A DNA stretch of 64,000 bases from Lepeophtheirus salmonis (taxonomy: Eukaryota; Arthropoda; Copepoda; Siphonostomatoida; Caligidae): positions 39,867,705 to 39,931,704 of the forward strand of contig NC_052131.2 in the NCBI RefSeq assembly GCF_016086655.4, given 5' to 3'. The translations under genes were made by a program, and so were the position numbers. The notes beneath the pieces are model-generated. The model was not told the DNA's origin and made no database searches. It was given only the letters and a program-made list of their open reading frames with translations. Below, in pieces: positions 23,387 through 34,166 of the stretch. The number at the start of each line of letters is the position of its first letter. The stretch's first letter is position 1.

Positions 23387-23453
23387 CTGTAGATATCTGG
23401 GATCCATATAGAAGAAAAAAAATAAATCAGGGAGTGAGGAAATAATGCCATGC
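23387..23453 (-). other. candidate exon G, 67 nt
   Basis: Acceptor catgtttcttacag, donor CAG|gtgcgttta. Two frames open, one giving 'HGIISSLPDL', a run of four F, then 'YMDPRYLQ', which meets exon F in phase. The T tract inside it is one base longer in units 4, 9 and 10, breaking that frame. The T tract followed by 'ggatcccag' could instead act as an acceptor for a 10-nt microexon. Confidence 0.45.
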
Positions 23454-23724
23454 CTGTAAGAAACATGAAAATATGAGTAAAGTGAAATTAGAAATTCATA
23501 AAAATGGGTGTATTTATGTATTTTAAATACATAAAGAAGTGTACATGTCAAGTTCAAAAATTACTCCGATATAGTATAAAATCGGGTAACTGCGACATGA
23601 CAAGCCAATTAATTTATGTCCTTTTTGACACTGTTTTGAGCAATCAAGAATTAGTCAAACAGTAACACAGAAGGACATTATTGAGTTCAAAATCTGATAA
23701 TAAATAAAAAAACATATAAATTAC

Positions 23725-23777
23725 CTTATTCAATAAGGTCATTTCCAATAACCAGAAAAGGTCTGTGAAAAAGAGTC
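23725..23777 (-). other. candidate exon H, 53 nt
   Basis: Acceptor cttatttatttcag, donor AAG|gtaatttat. One frame fully open: 'LFFTDLFWLLEMTLLNK', hydrophobic. It leaves a codon boundary, compatible with E or F but not with G. A longer 82-codon frame lacking an AUG runs through both splice sites in every complete unit. Confidence 0.5.
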
Positions 23778-24035
23778 CTGAAATAAATAAGTAAAGATTG
23801 CTATTAATGGATCCACGTTCCAAGAAATAGGTAGAAAAAATAAGGATTTGATTTCTAAGTTGCAGGTACTTGTATCTTGCGTTGAGTAACACCCTCAGTT
23901 TAAGCCGTGAGGATGGGTTGCAAATTACAAGAATTTATCTAGCATATCTCATTTTTCAATTCTGTTTCGGATTAAGAAAAAAGAATATTCAAGAGAATGC
24001 AAGACCTCAAATCATGATATCTTTTGTATACTTAC

Positions 24036-24098
24036 AATTGATTTATCTGCTGCTTTTTGGTATTTTCTTTTCATTTACAGGCACAAAGGTTCCAGATC
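24036..24098 (-). other. candidate exon I, 63 nt
   Basis: Acceptor tatttctctcgctag (strong pyrimidine tract), donor ATT|gtaagtatac (near-perfect intron side). All three frames contain a stop. The longest open part is 'SGTFVPVNEKKIPKSSR' before TAA, in phase with exon K. It could be an alternative last coding exon. Confidence 0.45.
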
Positions 24099-24189
24099 CT
24101 AGCGAGAGAGAAATAGGAATATCTGTTAAATAAATGCATTCTATGCTTATGAATAAAAAGAATAATATAAAGTATATTGAAGAAAAGCG

Positions 24190-24283
24190 TCAGACAACCA
24201 TGAGCCATCATGTAAAATAAAAAACAAGCTTTCATTTCCTCTGGTGGAAACCACGAATGTATAAGGAAATCATTTTCATCATA
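24190..24283 (-). repeat. intronic duplicate, copy in intron J-I
   Basis: Similar to 24470-24583: shared 'ctggtggaaaccacgaatg', 'ttttcatcat' and 'agacaaccatgagccatc'-type blocks in the same order and orientation. It lies about 40 bp downstream of the exon J donor on the minus strand. Present in every complete unit. Confidence 0.6.
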
Positions 24284-24327
24284 GCATTGACTTCAATAAC
24301 TCATTGAAAATTAAGATGTACACTTAC

Positions 24328-24391
24328 CTCAAATGAGATCTAGGAGCTTTCTTCCCCATATCTATCAGCTTCAAAGAAAGGCAAGTTTAAC
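24328..24391 (-). other. candidate exon J, 64 nt, with a possible start codon
   Basis: Acceptor cttcttttactag, donor GAG|gtaagtgta (perfect). The frame after an early TAA has an ATG in good context (gatATGg) giving 'MGKKAPRSHL'. Its phase at the donor fits exon G, H or I; joining G remains open. Confidence 0.5.
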
Positions 24392-24469
24392 CTAGTAAAA
24401 GAAGTTGATTAATTAATAAATAGTTCTTTCTGAAAATATATTTGTTTCATTCTCTCTTCCATTATAATT

Positions 24470-24583
24470 CAGACGACCAATGCCATCTTTAGAAATGAGG
24501 CCCCCTTCAATTTTGTAAATCTAAGGGGAGCATCATTTCTTCTGGTGGAAACCGCGAATGGTTAAGAGAATGTTTTCATCATG
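24470..24583 (-). repeat. intronic duplicate, copy in intron K-J
   Basis: Partner of 24190-24283, diverged and with a short insertion. It lies about 50 bp downstream of the exon K donor. The matching placement suggests exon-plus-intron duplication inside the unit. Confidence 0.6.
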
Positions 24584-24636
24584 AAATGAGTAAATTTGAA
24601 ATAAATCAATAGGATATAAAAATTATTCTTAATTAC

Positions 24637-24705
24637 CTTCATGAATCAGGGTCATTCTATCCATGCATCCAGGACAGGATAAAAACAAAGGTGGAACACG
24701 ACTCA
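24637..24705 (-). other. candidate exon K, 69 nt, with CPGC peptide
   Basis: Acceptor tgttttgttttatag, donor AAG|gtaattaag. One frame fully open: 'RVPPLFLSCPGCMDRMTLIH'. The length is a multiple of three, so it can be included or skipped without frameshift. The acceptor AG is mutated in unit 2. Confidence 0.5.
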
Positions 24706-24898
24706 CTATAAAACAAAACAAAAAACGTGGGATCTATGAAATTCAAGTTTCTAAGCAAAAATTGACTCTTGAAATGAGATCAAATCCATCAGAATTACAC
24801 AAATTTCTCATCAAGAGTCAGGAGAACGAAAGTTAATGATTTTGAATTAATTCATCATTAGAATTTTAAGAAGATCAAAGATTCTCCAAGATTTTTAC

Positions 24899-25005
24899 CT
24901 CAATTTATTTACTATCCCAGTTTAGCATTTTCATTCCCTCATGAAAATACTCAGTTTCAACAAAAGATAGATCCGACAAAGCAATCACCATACGTGAATA
25001 ATCTC
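24899..25005 (-). other. candidate exon L, 107 nt
   Basis: Acceptor ctacacatcttag, donor GAG|gtaaaaatc. One frame is open for 32 codons: 'DYSRMVIALSDLSFVETEYF' then HEGMKMLNWDSK and TAA close to the donor. An upstream donor GATA|gtaaat would make it 93 nt and join exon K in phase. Units 2, 4, 5, 6 and 7 have an extra A that ends the frame after 'TEYFS'. Confidence 0.5.
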
Positions 25006-25284
25006 CTAAGATGTGTAGTATTCCGAGATGAAATGGGATAGGGAAGGGTGGAGTATAAAATTGTTTTAACTTGATGAGACAAAAAAAAAAACTTTTTTAA
25101 CAAAATGGAATACATCAATCCTTGATGTAGACCTAATCAAATCAACCAAGCCCTTTTCTACAGACAGCTTTTTACCTTCTAAATAAAACAAACTTCATTA
25201 AGTGGTTTTAAACTATTCTTTTATTTTCTATAATTTTTTGTATTACATTGTGAAATTATTTGTATATATTATTTGAACCCTTAC

Positions 25285-25367
25285 CCTCTTCCTTTTAATG
25301 AAGACAGAATAATATCGTAATCCCCATTTCCAGAAACATCAATGTATATTTTCCATCACATCTCTAC
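25285..25367 (-). other. candidate exon N, 83 nt, with a possible start codon
   Basis: Acceptor ctacttaatttgctag, donor AGG|gtaagggtt (strong). One frame starts at ATG and reads 'MFLEMGITILFCLH', hydrophobic like the start of a signal peptide. It continues as LKEE to the donor in units 2-6, but hits TAA in units 1 and 7-10 (ttttaa versus tttaaa). It leaves one base and joins exon L or K in phase. Confidence 0.5.
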
Positions 25368-25556
25368 CTAGCAAATTAAGTAGAAATTAGTTTTGGGGAA
25401 ATACAAAATTAAATGGAATCAAATGGATTCTTCTTCGTCAGTTCATTAAAACTGTGGTAGTTAGATTTTTAATCATTAGCTTCATGTAGCAAATACTTTG
25501 TCGGTCATCATTAAGAAGAAGAAGAAAAAAAAAAAAAGACAGGAAAATAGATTTAC

Positions 25557-25605
25557 CTTTCCAGATAGAGCTAATCTTCAATCACCACGAGATAACATTG
25601 TTGTT
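25557..25605 (-). other. candidate exon O, 49 nt
   Basis: Acceptor ttttttcttatttatag, donor AAAG|gtaaatcta. Stops in all three frames; an upstream ATG opens only six codons. Best read as an untranslated exon, 5' within a unit. Upstream of it is 201 bp to exon A of the next unit. Confidence 0.45.
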
Positions 25606-25806
25606 CTATAAATAAGAAAAAAAAAATCGGTCATTAGAATTTTTTTGTAATTTTGTGGTACAAGATTTAAATCATTTCAAAATTTAACATCAGTTAAGTA
25701 AATAATGGAACGGTAAAGTTTTTTGATTTCATACTTTTAGAAGTCATTTGGAAAGATGCTTATTCATCCTATTAAAAAATATAGCTCATATTCTAGAATT
25801 ACACAC

Positions 25807-25861
25807 CTCTTAATTCTCGATCCACATATAACCTTTCCAAATAGGTTTTACATCATTCGAC
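25807..25861 (-). other. candidate exon A in ordinary units (unit 2 shown), 55 nt
   Basis: Acceptor tttctcttgtag at the right, donor GAG|gtgtgtaat at the left (a weaker donor than the others). Of three frames only one is open over most of the length, ending in TAA just before the donor. Could be a 3' untranslated exon or link one unit to exon O of the next. Confidence 0.4.
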
Positions 25862-28800
25862 CTACAAGAGAAAAAAATAAAAGTAATAATAACTCTTTTG
25901 CCACAGTCACTTGAAGAAAACGTATGCCTTTAAGGTTTATTTGTGGAAGCACGTGTCCCAACCAGTATACCATAAGTGGGCATATGATTTCTATTTGAGA
26001 CCCATAACTTAATATTTGCATTACGAAGGGTTCTTAAATAAACATTTTTTGAAAGAACCAGAAAGGAAAAAAGCAATGCATTTTGAAGCAAAAAGAATAT
26101 AAAAAGCTTACGTACCTTATTAGTTTGTTTTATAGAATTGATTATTTCCACTTAAAATAGAACGACTCACTCATGAACGAATAATATCCTGAAAGGAAAA
26201 GAAAACAATAAACTGATTTATCACGTGTTTATCACGTATTAACTAATAGGTATTTACATAAAAATATTTCAGTCTCATTAAATCACATTTTTTTGCTTTC
26301 ATGGATTGAATACTGGATTCAAGCAGAATAGGTTATACATCATGTTTTTAAAAACAAAACAAAAAACAGACTAACATTTTTAAAAGCAATAAAATTTACC
26401 GTCTGAAAAACAATTCCTGAGAAGATCATTGATACATAGATTCATCCTACAAAAATTGAAGAAAAAATCAGTAACTTGGAAAAAATAAAAAAATAACATG
26501 ACTCAAAAAAATTAGTTGTGTTTTTGTTCCATCGTCGTTATCTCATGCTTCCAGTTGTAAACAAAGGAAGATGTGCGAAAGTTAGGATTTAGTCTACGAT
26601 ACCAATACAGTACGAAATGAGGATGGAATTAAAACAACATTCCGTGACTCTAGGCTCGACAGAAATACTACAACTGATTTCCTTATCAAAATTAATAAAT
26701 TACATACCTTTTCATCAATTTTTTCATTTCGTAACCATACAATCTTTTGTCATTTTTTAAATATGATTGAGCCCTGTAAAAGCAAAAAGAGGATACATTA
26801 AGTGAAAGCAGTGACATTCATTTAAAAGATAAAATCAAATGAAAAACGCTGTTCCGTTTCAGATTGAGGATTAAAGTATTGATTTACATTAAATCCACAC
26901 CCAGAATCGAGTATATTTATTTAAATAAGTTTTACTCTACTTCATTTTGACGAAACAAACGGGTATAAGTTACCTCAATTGCTGCTTTTAATGAAGAATG
27001 CATTAACTTTAATATCAATCATAAGACTTACCAAGGGTTACGTTTCTTTTCTTTTTCATGAATAACTGACTGCCTATGCTTTCCAAACTTTTGATAAGAT
27101 TGAATCTGAAATTTAATAGAAAAAAAAATAATAATTAAAGGTCTACAATATCTTGAATTCTTTAATGAAAAGTCATTATTGTTATTTCAGTTGAGTAATT
27201 TTATCGGCTCATTCTATATCAGCCCCGAAAGATGGTAATGTTTAAATGACTCATCATGACTTTACCTAGTCAATAGGCAAGTATATTTTTATTTGTGTGT
27301 CTCAAATTAATTACCTTTTTCCTAAGGTCCTGTCTTGTCCTCTCTCATCATCTTTTATGGATTCTAAAAACCCCTAGAAATAAATGAAAGATTCTTAATA
27401 ATCACATCAAAATATAGGAAACTTTTATGATTTGAAAAAATAGTACGATATCTCAGTTTAAAAACTCATTCAACAATTATTTCATTCTGTCGGGGAAAGA
27501 AGACAAAAATAGCTTTATTTTTTCATCATTTTTCCATATCTATTCAAATTGTAATTGCAATATTATGTAAACGCACCTGTAGATATCTGGGATCCATATA
27601 GAAGAAAAAAAATAAATCAGGGAGTGAGGAAATAATGCCATGCCTGTAAGAAACATGAAAATATGAGTAAAGTGAAATTAGAAATTCATAAAAATGGGTG
27701 TATTTATGTATTTTAAATACATAAAGAAGTGTACATGTCAAGTTCAAAAATTACTCCGATATAGTATAAAATCGGGTAACTGCGACATGACAAGCCAATT
27801 AATTTATGTCCTTTTTGACACTGTTTTGAGCAATCAAGAATTAGTCAAACAGTAACACAGAAGGACATTATTGAGTTCAAAATCTGATAATAAATAAAAA
27901 AACATATAAATTACCTTATTCAATAAGGTCATTTCCAATAACCAGAAAAGGTCTGTGAAAAAGAGTCCTGAAATAAATAAGTAAAGATTGCTATTAATGG
28001 ATCCACGTTCCAAGAAATAGGTAGAAAAAATAAGGATTTGATTTCTAAGTTGCAGGTACTTGTATCTTGCGTTGAGTAACACCCTCAGTTTAAGCCGTGA
28101 GGATGGGTTGCAAATTACAAGAATTTATCTAGCATATCTCATTTTTCAATTCTGTTTCGGATTAAGAAAAAAGAATATTCAAGAGAATGCAAGACCTCAA
28201 ATCATGATATCTTTTGTATACTTACAATTGATTTATCTGCTGCTTTTTGGTATTTTCTTTTCATTTACAGGCACAAAGGTTCCAGATCCTAGCGAGAGAG
28301 AAATAGGAATATCTGTTAAATAAATGCATTCTATGCTTATGAATAAAAAGAATAATATAAAGTATATTGAAGAAAAGCGTCAGACAACCATGAGCCATCA
28401 TGTAAAATAAAAAACAAGCTTTCATTTCCTCTGGTGGAAACCACGAATGTATAAGGAAATCATTTTCATCATAGCATTGACTTCAATAACTCATTGAAAA
28501 TTAAGATGTACACTTACCTCAAATGAGATCTAGGAGCTTTCTTCCCCATATCTATCAGCTTCAAAGAAAGGCAAGTTTAACCTAGTAAAAGAAGTTGATT
28601 AATTAATAAATAGTTCTTTCTGAAAATATATTTGTTTCATTCTCTCTTCCATTATAATTCAGACGACCAATGCCATCTTTAGAAATGAGGCCCCCTTCAA
28701 TTTTGTAAATCTAAGGGGAGCATCATTTCTTCTGGTGGAAACCGCGAATGGTTAAGAGAATGTTTTCATCATGAAATGAGTAAATTTGAAATAAATCAAT

Positions 28801-29988
28801 AGGATATAAAAATTATTCTTAATTACCTTCATGAATCAGGGTCATTCTATCCATGCATCCAGGACAGGATAAAAACAAAGGTGGAACACGACTCAGTATA
28901 AAACAAAACAAAAACGTGGGATCTATGAAATTCAAGTTTCTAAGCAAAAATTGACTCTTGAAATGAGATCAAATCCATCAGAATTACACAAATTTCTCAT
29001 CAAGAGTCAGGAGAACGAAAGTTAATGATTTTGAATTAATTCATCATTAGAATTTTAAGAAGATCAAAGATTCTCCAAGATTTTTACCTCAATTTATTTA
29101 CTATCCCAGTTTAGCATTTTCATTCCCTCATGAAAAATACTCAGTTTCAACAAAAGATAGATCCGACAAAGCAATCACCATACGTGAATAATCTCCTAAG
29201 ATGTGTAGTATTCCGAGATGAAATGGGATAGGGAAGGGTGGAGTATAAAATTGTTTTAACTTGATGAGACAAAAAAAAACTTTTTTTAACAAAATGGAAT
29301 ACATCAATCCTTGATGTAGACCTAATCAAATCAACCAAGCCCTTTTCTACAGACAGCTTTTTACCTTCTAAATAAAACAAACTTCATTAAGTGGTTTTAA
29401 ACTATTCTTTTATTTTCTATAATTTTTGTATTACATTGTGAAATTATTTGTATATATTATTTGAACCCTTACCCTCTTCCTTTAAATGAAGACAGAATAA
29501 TATCGTAATCCCCATTTCCAGAAACATCAATGTATATTTTCCATCACATCTCTACCTAGCAAATTAAGTAGAAATTAGTTTTGGGGAAATACAAAATTAA
29601 ATGGAATCAAATGGATTCTTCTTCGTCAGTTCATTAAAACTGTGGTAGTTAGATTTTTAATCATTAGCTTCATGTAGCAAATACTTTGTCGGTCATCATT
29701 AAGAAGAAGAAGAAAAAAAAAAAGACAGGAAAATAGATTTACCTTTCCAGATAGAGCTAATCTTCAATCACCACGAGATAACATTGTTGTTCTATAAATA
29801 AGAAAAAAATCGGTCATTACAATTTTTTGTAATTTTGTGGTACAAGATTTAAATCATTTCAAAATTTAACATCAGTTAAGTAAATAATGGAACGGTAAAG
29901 TTTTTTGATTTCATACTTTTAGAAGTCATTTGGAAAGATGCTTATTCATCCTATTAAAAAATATAGCTCATATTCTAGAATTACACAC
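25807..29988 (-). repeat. array unit 2
   Basis: 4182 bp. Exon K has a changed acceptor (near 28895 the minus strand reads tactgag in place of tagtgag), which would shift or abolish that splice site. Exon L has the 5-A form (early stop). Exon N is open. Confidence 0.97.
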
Positions 29989-32900
29989 CTCTTAATTCTC
30001 GATCCACATATAACCTTTCCAAATAGGTTTTACATCATTCGACCTACAAGAGAAAAATAAAAGTAATAATAACTCTTTTGCCACAGTCACTTGAAGAAAA
30101 CGTATGCCTTTAAGGTTTATTTGTGGAAGCACGTGTCCCAACCAGTATACCATAAGTTGGCATATGATTTCTATTTGAGACCCATAACTTAATATTTGCA
30201 TTACGAAGGGTTCTTAAATAAACATTTTTTGAAAGAACCAGAAAGGAAAAAAGCAATGCATTTTGAAGCAAAAAGAATATAAAAAGCTTACGTACCTTAT
30301 TAGTTTGTTTTATAGAATTGATTATTTCCACTTAAAATAGAACTACTCACTCATGAGCAAATAATATCCTGAAAGGAAAAGAAAACAATAAACTGATTTA
30401 TCACGTGTTTATCACGTATTAACTAATAGGTATTTACATAAAAATATTTCAGTCTCATTAAATCACATTTTTTTGCTTTCATGGATTGAATACTGGATTC
30501 AAGCAGAATAGGTTATACATCATGTTTTTAAAAACAAAAAAAAAACAGACTAACATTTTTAAAAGCAATAAAATTTACCGTCTGAAAAACAATTCCTGAG
30601 AAGATCATTGATACATAGATTCATCCTACAAAAATTGAAGAAAAAATCAGTAACTTGGAAAAAATAAAAAAATAACATGACTCAAAAAAATTAGTTGTGT
30701 TTTTGTTCCATCGTCGTTATCTCATGCTTCCAGTTGTAAACAAAGGAAGATGTGCGAAAGTTAGGATTTAGTCTACGATACCAATACAGTACGAAATGAG
30801 GATGGAATTAAAACAACATTCCGTGACTCTAGGCTCGACAGAAATACTACAACTGATTTCCTTATCAAAATTAATAAATTACATACCTTTTCATCAATTT
30901 TTTCATTTCGTAACCATACAATCTTTTGTCATTTTTTAAATATGATTGAGCCCTGTAAAAGCAAAAAGAGGACATTAAGTGAAAGCAGTGACATTCATTT
31001 AAAAGATAAAATCAAATGAAAAACGCTGTTCCGTTTCAGATTGAGGATTAAAGTATTGATTTACATTAAATCCACACCCAGAATCGAGTATATTTATTTA
31101 AATAAGTTTTACTCTACTTCATTTTGACGAAACAAACGGGTATAAGTTACCTCAATTGCTGCTTTTAATGAAGAATGCATTAACTTTAATATCAATCATA
31201 AGACTTACCAAGGGTTACGTTTCTTTTCTTTTTCATGAATAACTGACTGCCTATGCTTTCCAAACTTTTGATAAGATTGAATCTGAAATTTAATAGAAAA
31301 AAAAAAAAATAATTAAAGGTCTACAATATCTTGAATTCTTTAATGAAAAGTCATTATTGTTATTTCAGTTGAGTAATTTTATCGGCTCATTCTATATCAG
31401 CCCCGAAAGATGGTAATGTTTAAATGACTCATCATGACTTTACCTAGTCAATAGGCAAGTATATTTTTATTTGTGTGTCTCAAATTAATTACCTTTTTCC
31501 TAAGGTCCTGTCTTGTCCTCTCTCATCATCTTTTATGGATTCTAAAAACCCCTAGAAATAAATGAAAGATTCTTAATAATCACATCAAAATATAGGAAAC
31601 TTTTATGATTTGAAAAAATAGTACGATATCTCAGTTTAAAAACTCATTCAACAATTATTTCATTCTGTCGGGGAAAGAAGACAAAAATAGCTTTATTTTT
31701 TCATCATTTTTCCATATCTATTCAAATTGTAATTGCAATATTATGTAAACGCACCTGTAGATATCTGGGATCCATATAGAAGAAAAAAAATAAATCAGGG
31801 AGTGAGGAAATAATGCCATGCCTGTAAGAAACATGAAAATATGAGTAAAGTGAAATTAGAAATTCATAAAAATGGGTGTATTTATGTATTTTAAATACAT
31901 AAAGAAGTGTACATGTCAAGTTCAAAAATTACTCCGATATAGTATAAAATCGGGTAACTGCGACATGACAAGCCAATTAATTTATGTCCTTTTTGACACT
32001 GTTTTGAGCAATCAAGAATTAGTCAAACAGTAACACAGAAGGACATTATTGAGTTCAAAATCTGATAATAAATAAAAAAACATATAAATTACCTTATTCA
32101 ATAAGGTCATTTCCAATAACCAGAAAAGGTCTGTGAAAAAGAGTCCTGAAATAAATAAGTAAAGATTGCTATTAATGGATCCACGTTCCAAGAAATAGGT
32201 AGAAAAAATAAGGATTTGATTTCTAAGTTGCAGGTACTTGTATCTTGCGTTGAGTAACACCCTCAGTTTAAGCCGTGAGGATGGGTTGCAAATTACAAGA
32301 ATTTATCTAGCATATCTCATTTTTCAATTCTGTTTCGGATTAAGAAAAAAGAATATTCAAGAGAATGCAAGACCTCAAATCATGATATCTTTTGTATACT
32401 TACAATTGATTTATCTGCTGCTTTTTGGTATTTTCTTTTCATTTACAGGCACAAAGGTTCCAGATCCTAGCGAGAGAGAAATAGGAATATCTGTTAAATA
32501 AATGCATTCTATGCTTATGAATAAAAAGAATAATATAAAGTATATTGAAGAAAAGCGTCAGACAACCATGAGCCATCATGTAAAATAAAAAACAAGCTTT
32601 CATTTCCTCTGGTGGAAACCACGAATGTATAAGGAAATCATTTTCATCATAGCATTGACTTCAATAACTCATTGAAAATTAAGATGTACACTTACCTCAA
32701 ATGAGATCTAGGAGCTTTCTTCCCCATATCTATCAGCTTCAAAGAAAGGCAAGTTTAACCTAGTAAAAGAAGTTGATTAATTAATAAATAGTTCTTTCTG
32801 AAAATATATTTGTTTCATTCTCTCTTCCATTATAATTCAGACGACCAATGCCATCTTTAGAAATGAGGCCCCCTTCAATTTTGTAAATCTAAGGGGAGCA

Positions 32901-34166
32901 TCATTTCTTCTGGTGGAAACCGCGAATGGTTAAGAGAATGTTTTCATCATGAAATGAGTAAATTTGAAATAAATCAATAGGATATAAAAATTATTCTTAA
33001 TTACCTTCATGAATCAGGGTCATTCTATCCATGCATCCAGGACAGGATAAAAACAAAGGTGGAACACGACTCACTATAAAACAAAACAAAAAACGTGGGA
33101 TCTATGAAATTCAAGTTTCTAAGCAAAAATTGACTCTTGAAATGAGATCAAATCCATCAGAATTACACAAATTTCTCATCAAGAGTCAGGAGAACGAAAG
33201 TTAATGATTTTGAATTAATTCATCATTAGAATTTTAAGAAGATCAAAGATTCTCCAAGATTTTTACCTCAATTTATTTACTATCCCAGTTTAGCATTTTC
33301 ATTCCCTCATGAAAATACTCAGTTTCAACAAAAGATAGATCCGACAAAGCAATCACCATACGTGAATAATCTCCTAAGATGTGTAGTATTCCGAGATGAA
33401 ATGGGATAGGGAAGGGTGGAGTATAAAATTGTTTTAACTTGATGAGACAAAAAAAAACTTTTTTAACAAAATGGAATACATCAATCCTTGATGTAGACCT
33501 AATCAAATCAACCAAGCCCTTTTCTACAGACAGCTTTTTACCTTCTAAATAAAACAAACTTAATTAAGTGGTTTTAAACTATTCTTTTATTTTCTATAAT
33601 TTTTTGTATTACATTGTGAAATTATTTGTATATATTATTTGAACCCTTACCCTCTTCCTTTAAATGAAGACAGAATAATATCGTAATCCCCATTTCCAGA
33701 AACATCAATGTATATTTTCCATCACATCTCTACCTAGCAAATTAAGTAGAAATTAGTTTTGGGGAAATACAAAATTAAATGGAATCAAATGGATTCTTCT
33801 TCGTCAGTTCATTAAAACTGTGGTAGTTAGATTTTTAATCATTAGCTTCATGTAGCAAATACTTTGTCGGTCATCATTAAGAAGAAGAAGAAAAAAAAAA
33901 AGACAGGAAAATAGATTTACCTTTCCAGATAGAGCTAATCTTCAATCACCACGAGATAACATTGTTGTTCTATAAATAAGAAAAAAATCGGTCATTAGAA
34001 TTTTTTGTAATTTTGTGGTACAAGATTTAAATCATTTCAAAATTTAACATCAGTTAAGTAAATAATGGAACGGTAAAGTTTTTTGATTTCATACTTTTAG
34101 AAGTCATTTGGAAAGATGCTTATTCATCCTATTAAAAAATATAGCTCATATTCTAGAATTACACAC
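29989..34166 (-). repeat. array unit 3
   Basis: 4178 bp. Exon B near 30344 has a substitution that creates an earlier TAG in the frame entered from exon C. Exon L is the 4-A (longer) form and exon N is open. A 2-bp loss lies in the intron upstream of exon D, near 30972. Confidence 0.97.

Larger units (their letters stand above)
21621..25806 (-). repeat. array unit 1 (reference unit, left end aberrant)
   Basis: Used here as the reference for exon positions. It carries the 4-A form of exon L (32-codon open stretch), the stop-containing form of exon N, 8 T's in exon G, and an exon A variant reading 'IENTTEL' before a stop. Confidence 0.95.

Noticed and set aside
23354..23557. Minus-strand 67-codon frame around exon G in most units
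   Set aside because: No AUG (TTG start), crosses both exon G splice sites, and is changed in units 4, 9 and 10.
23644..23892. Minus-strand 82-codon frame intact in every complete unit
   Set aside because: It has no AUG start (begins GTG) and reads straight through both strong splice sites of exon H. Near-identical copies keep any frame, so intactness is not evidence of selection.
23870..24133. Plus-strand 87-codon open frame repeated in most units, with an acceptor-like 'tttcatttacag' inside
   Set aside because: It lacks an ATG at its start, is broken in units 6 and 10 by one-base A-tract changes, has membrane-like AT-driven composition, and runs antisense to exon I, whose splice sites are better.
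24899..25200. Continuous 83-96 codon frame joining a 'LEGKKLSVEKG' stretch to exon L
   Set aside because: The A/T tract between the two parts varies from 15 to 21 bases across units and not in threes, so the continuous frame exists only in some units. The tract fits an intronic pyrimidine run. The upstream part could still be an extra exon (acceptor ttttatttag), but no matching donor with the right phase was found, so it was not listed.
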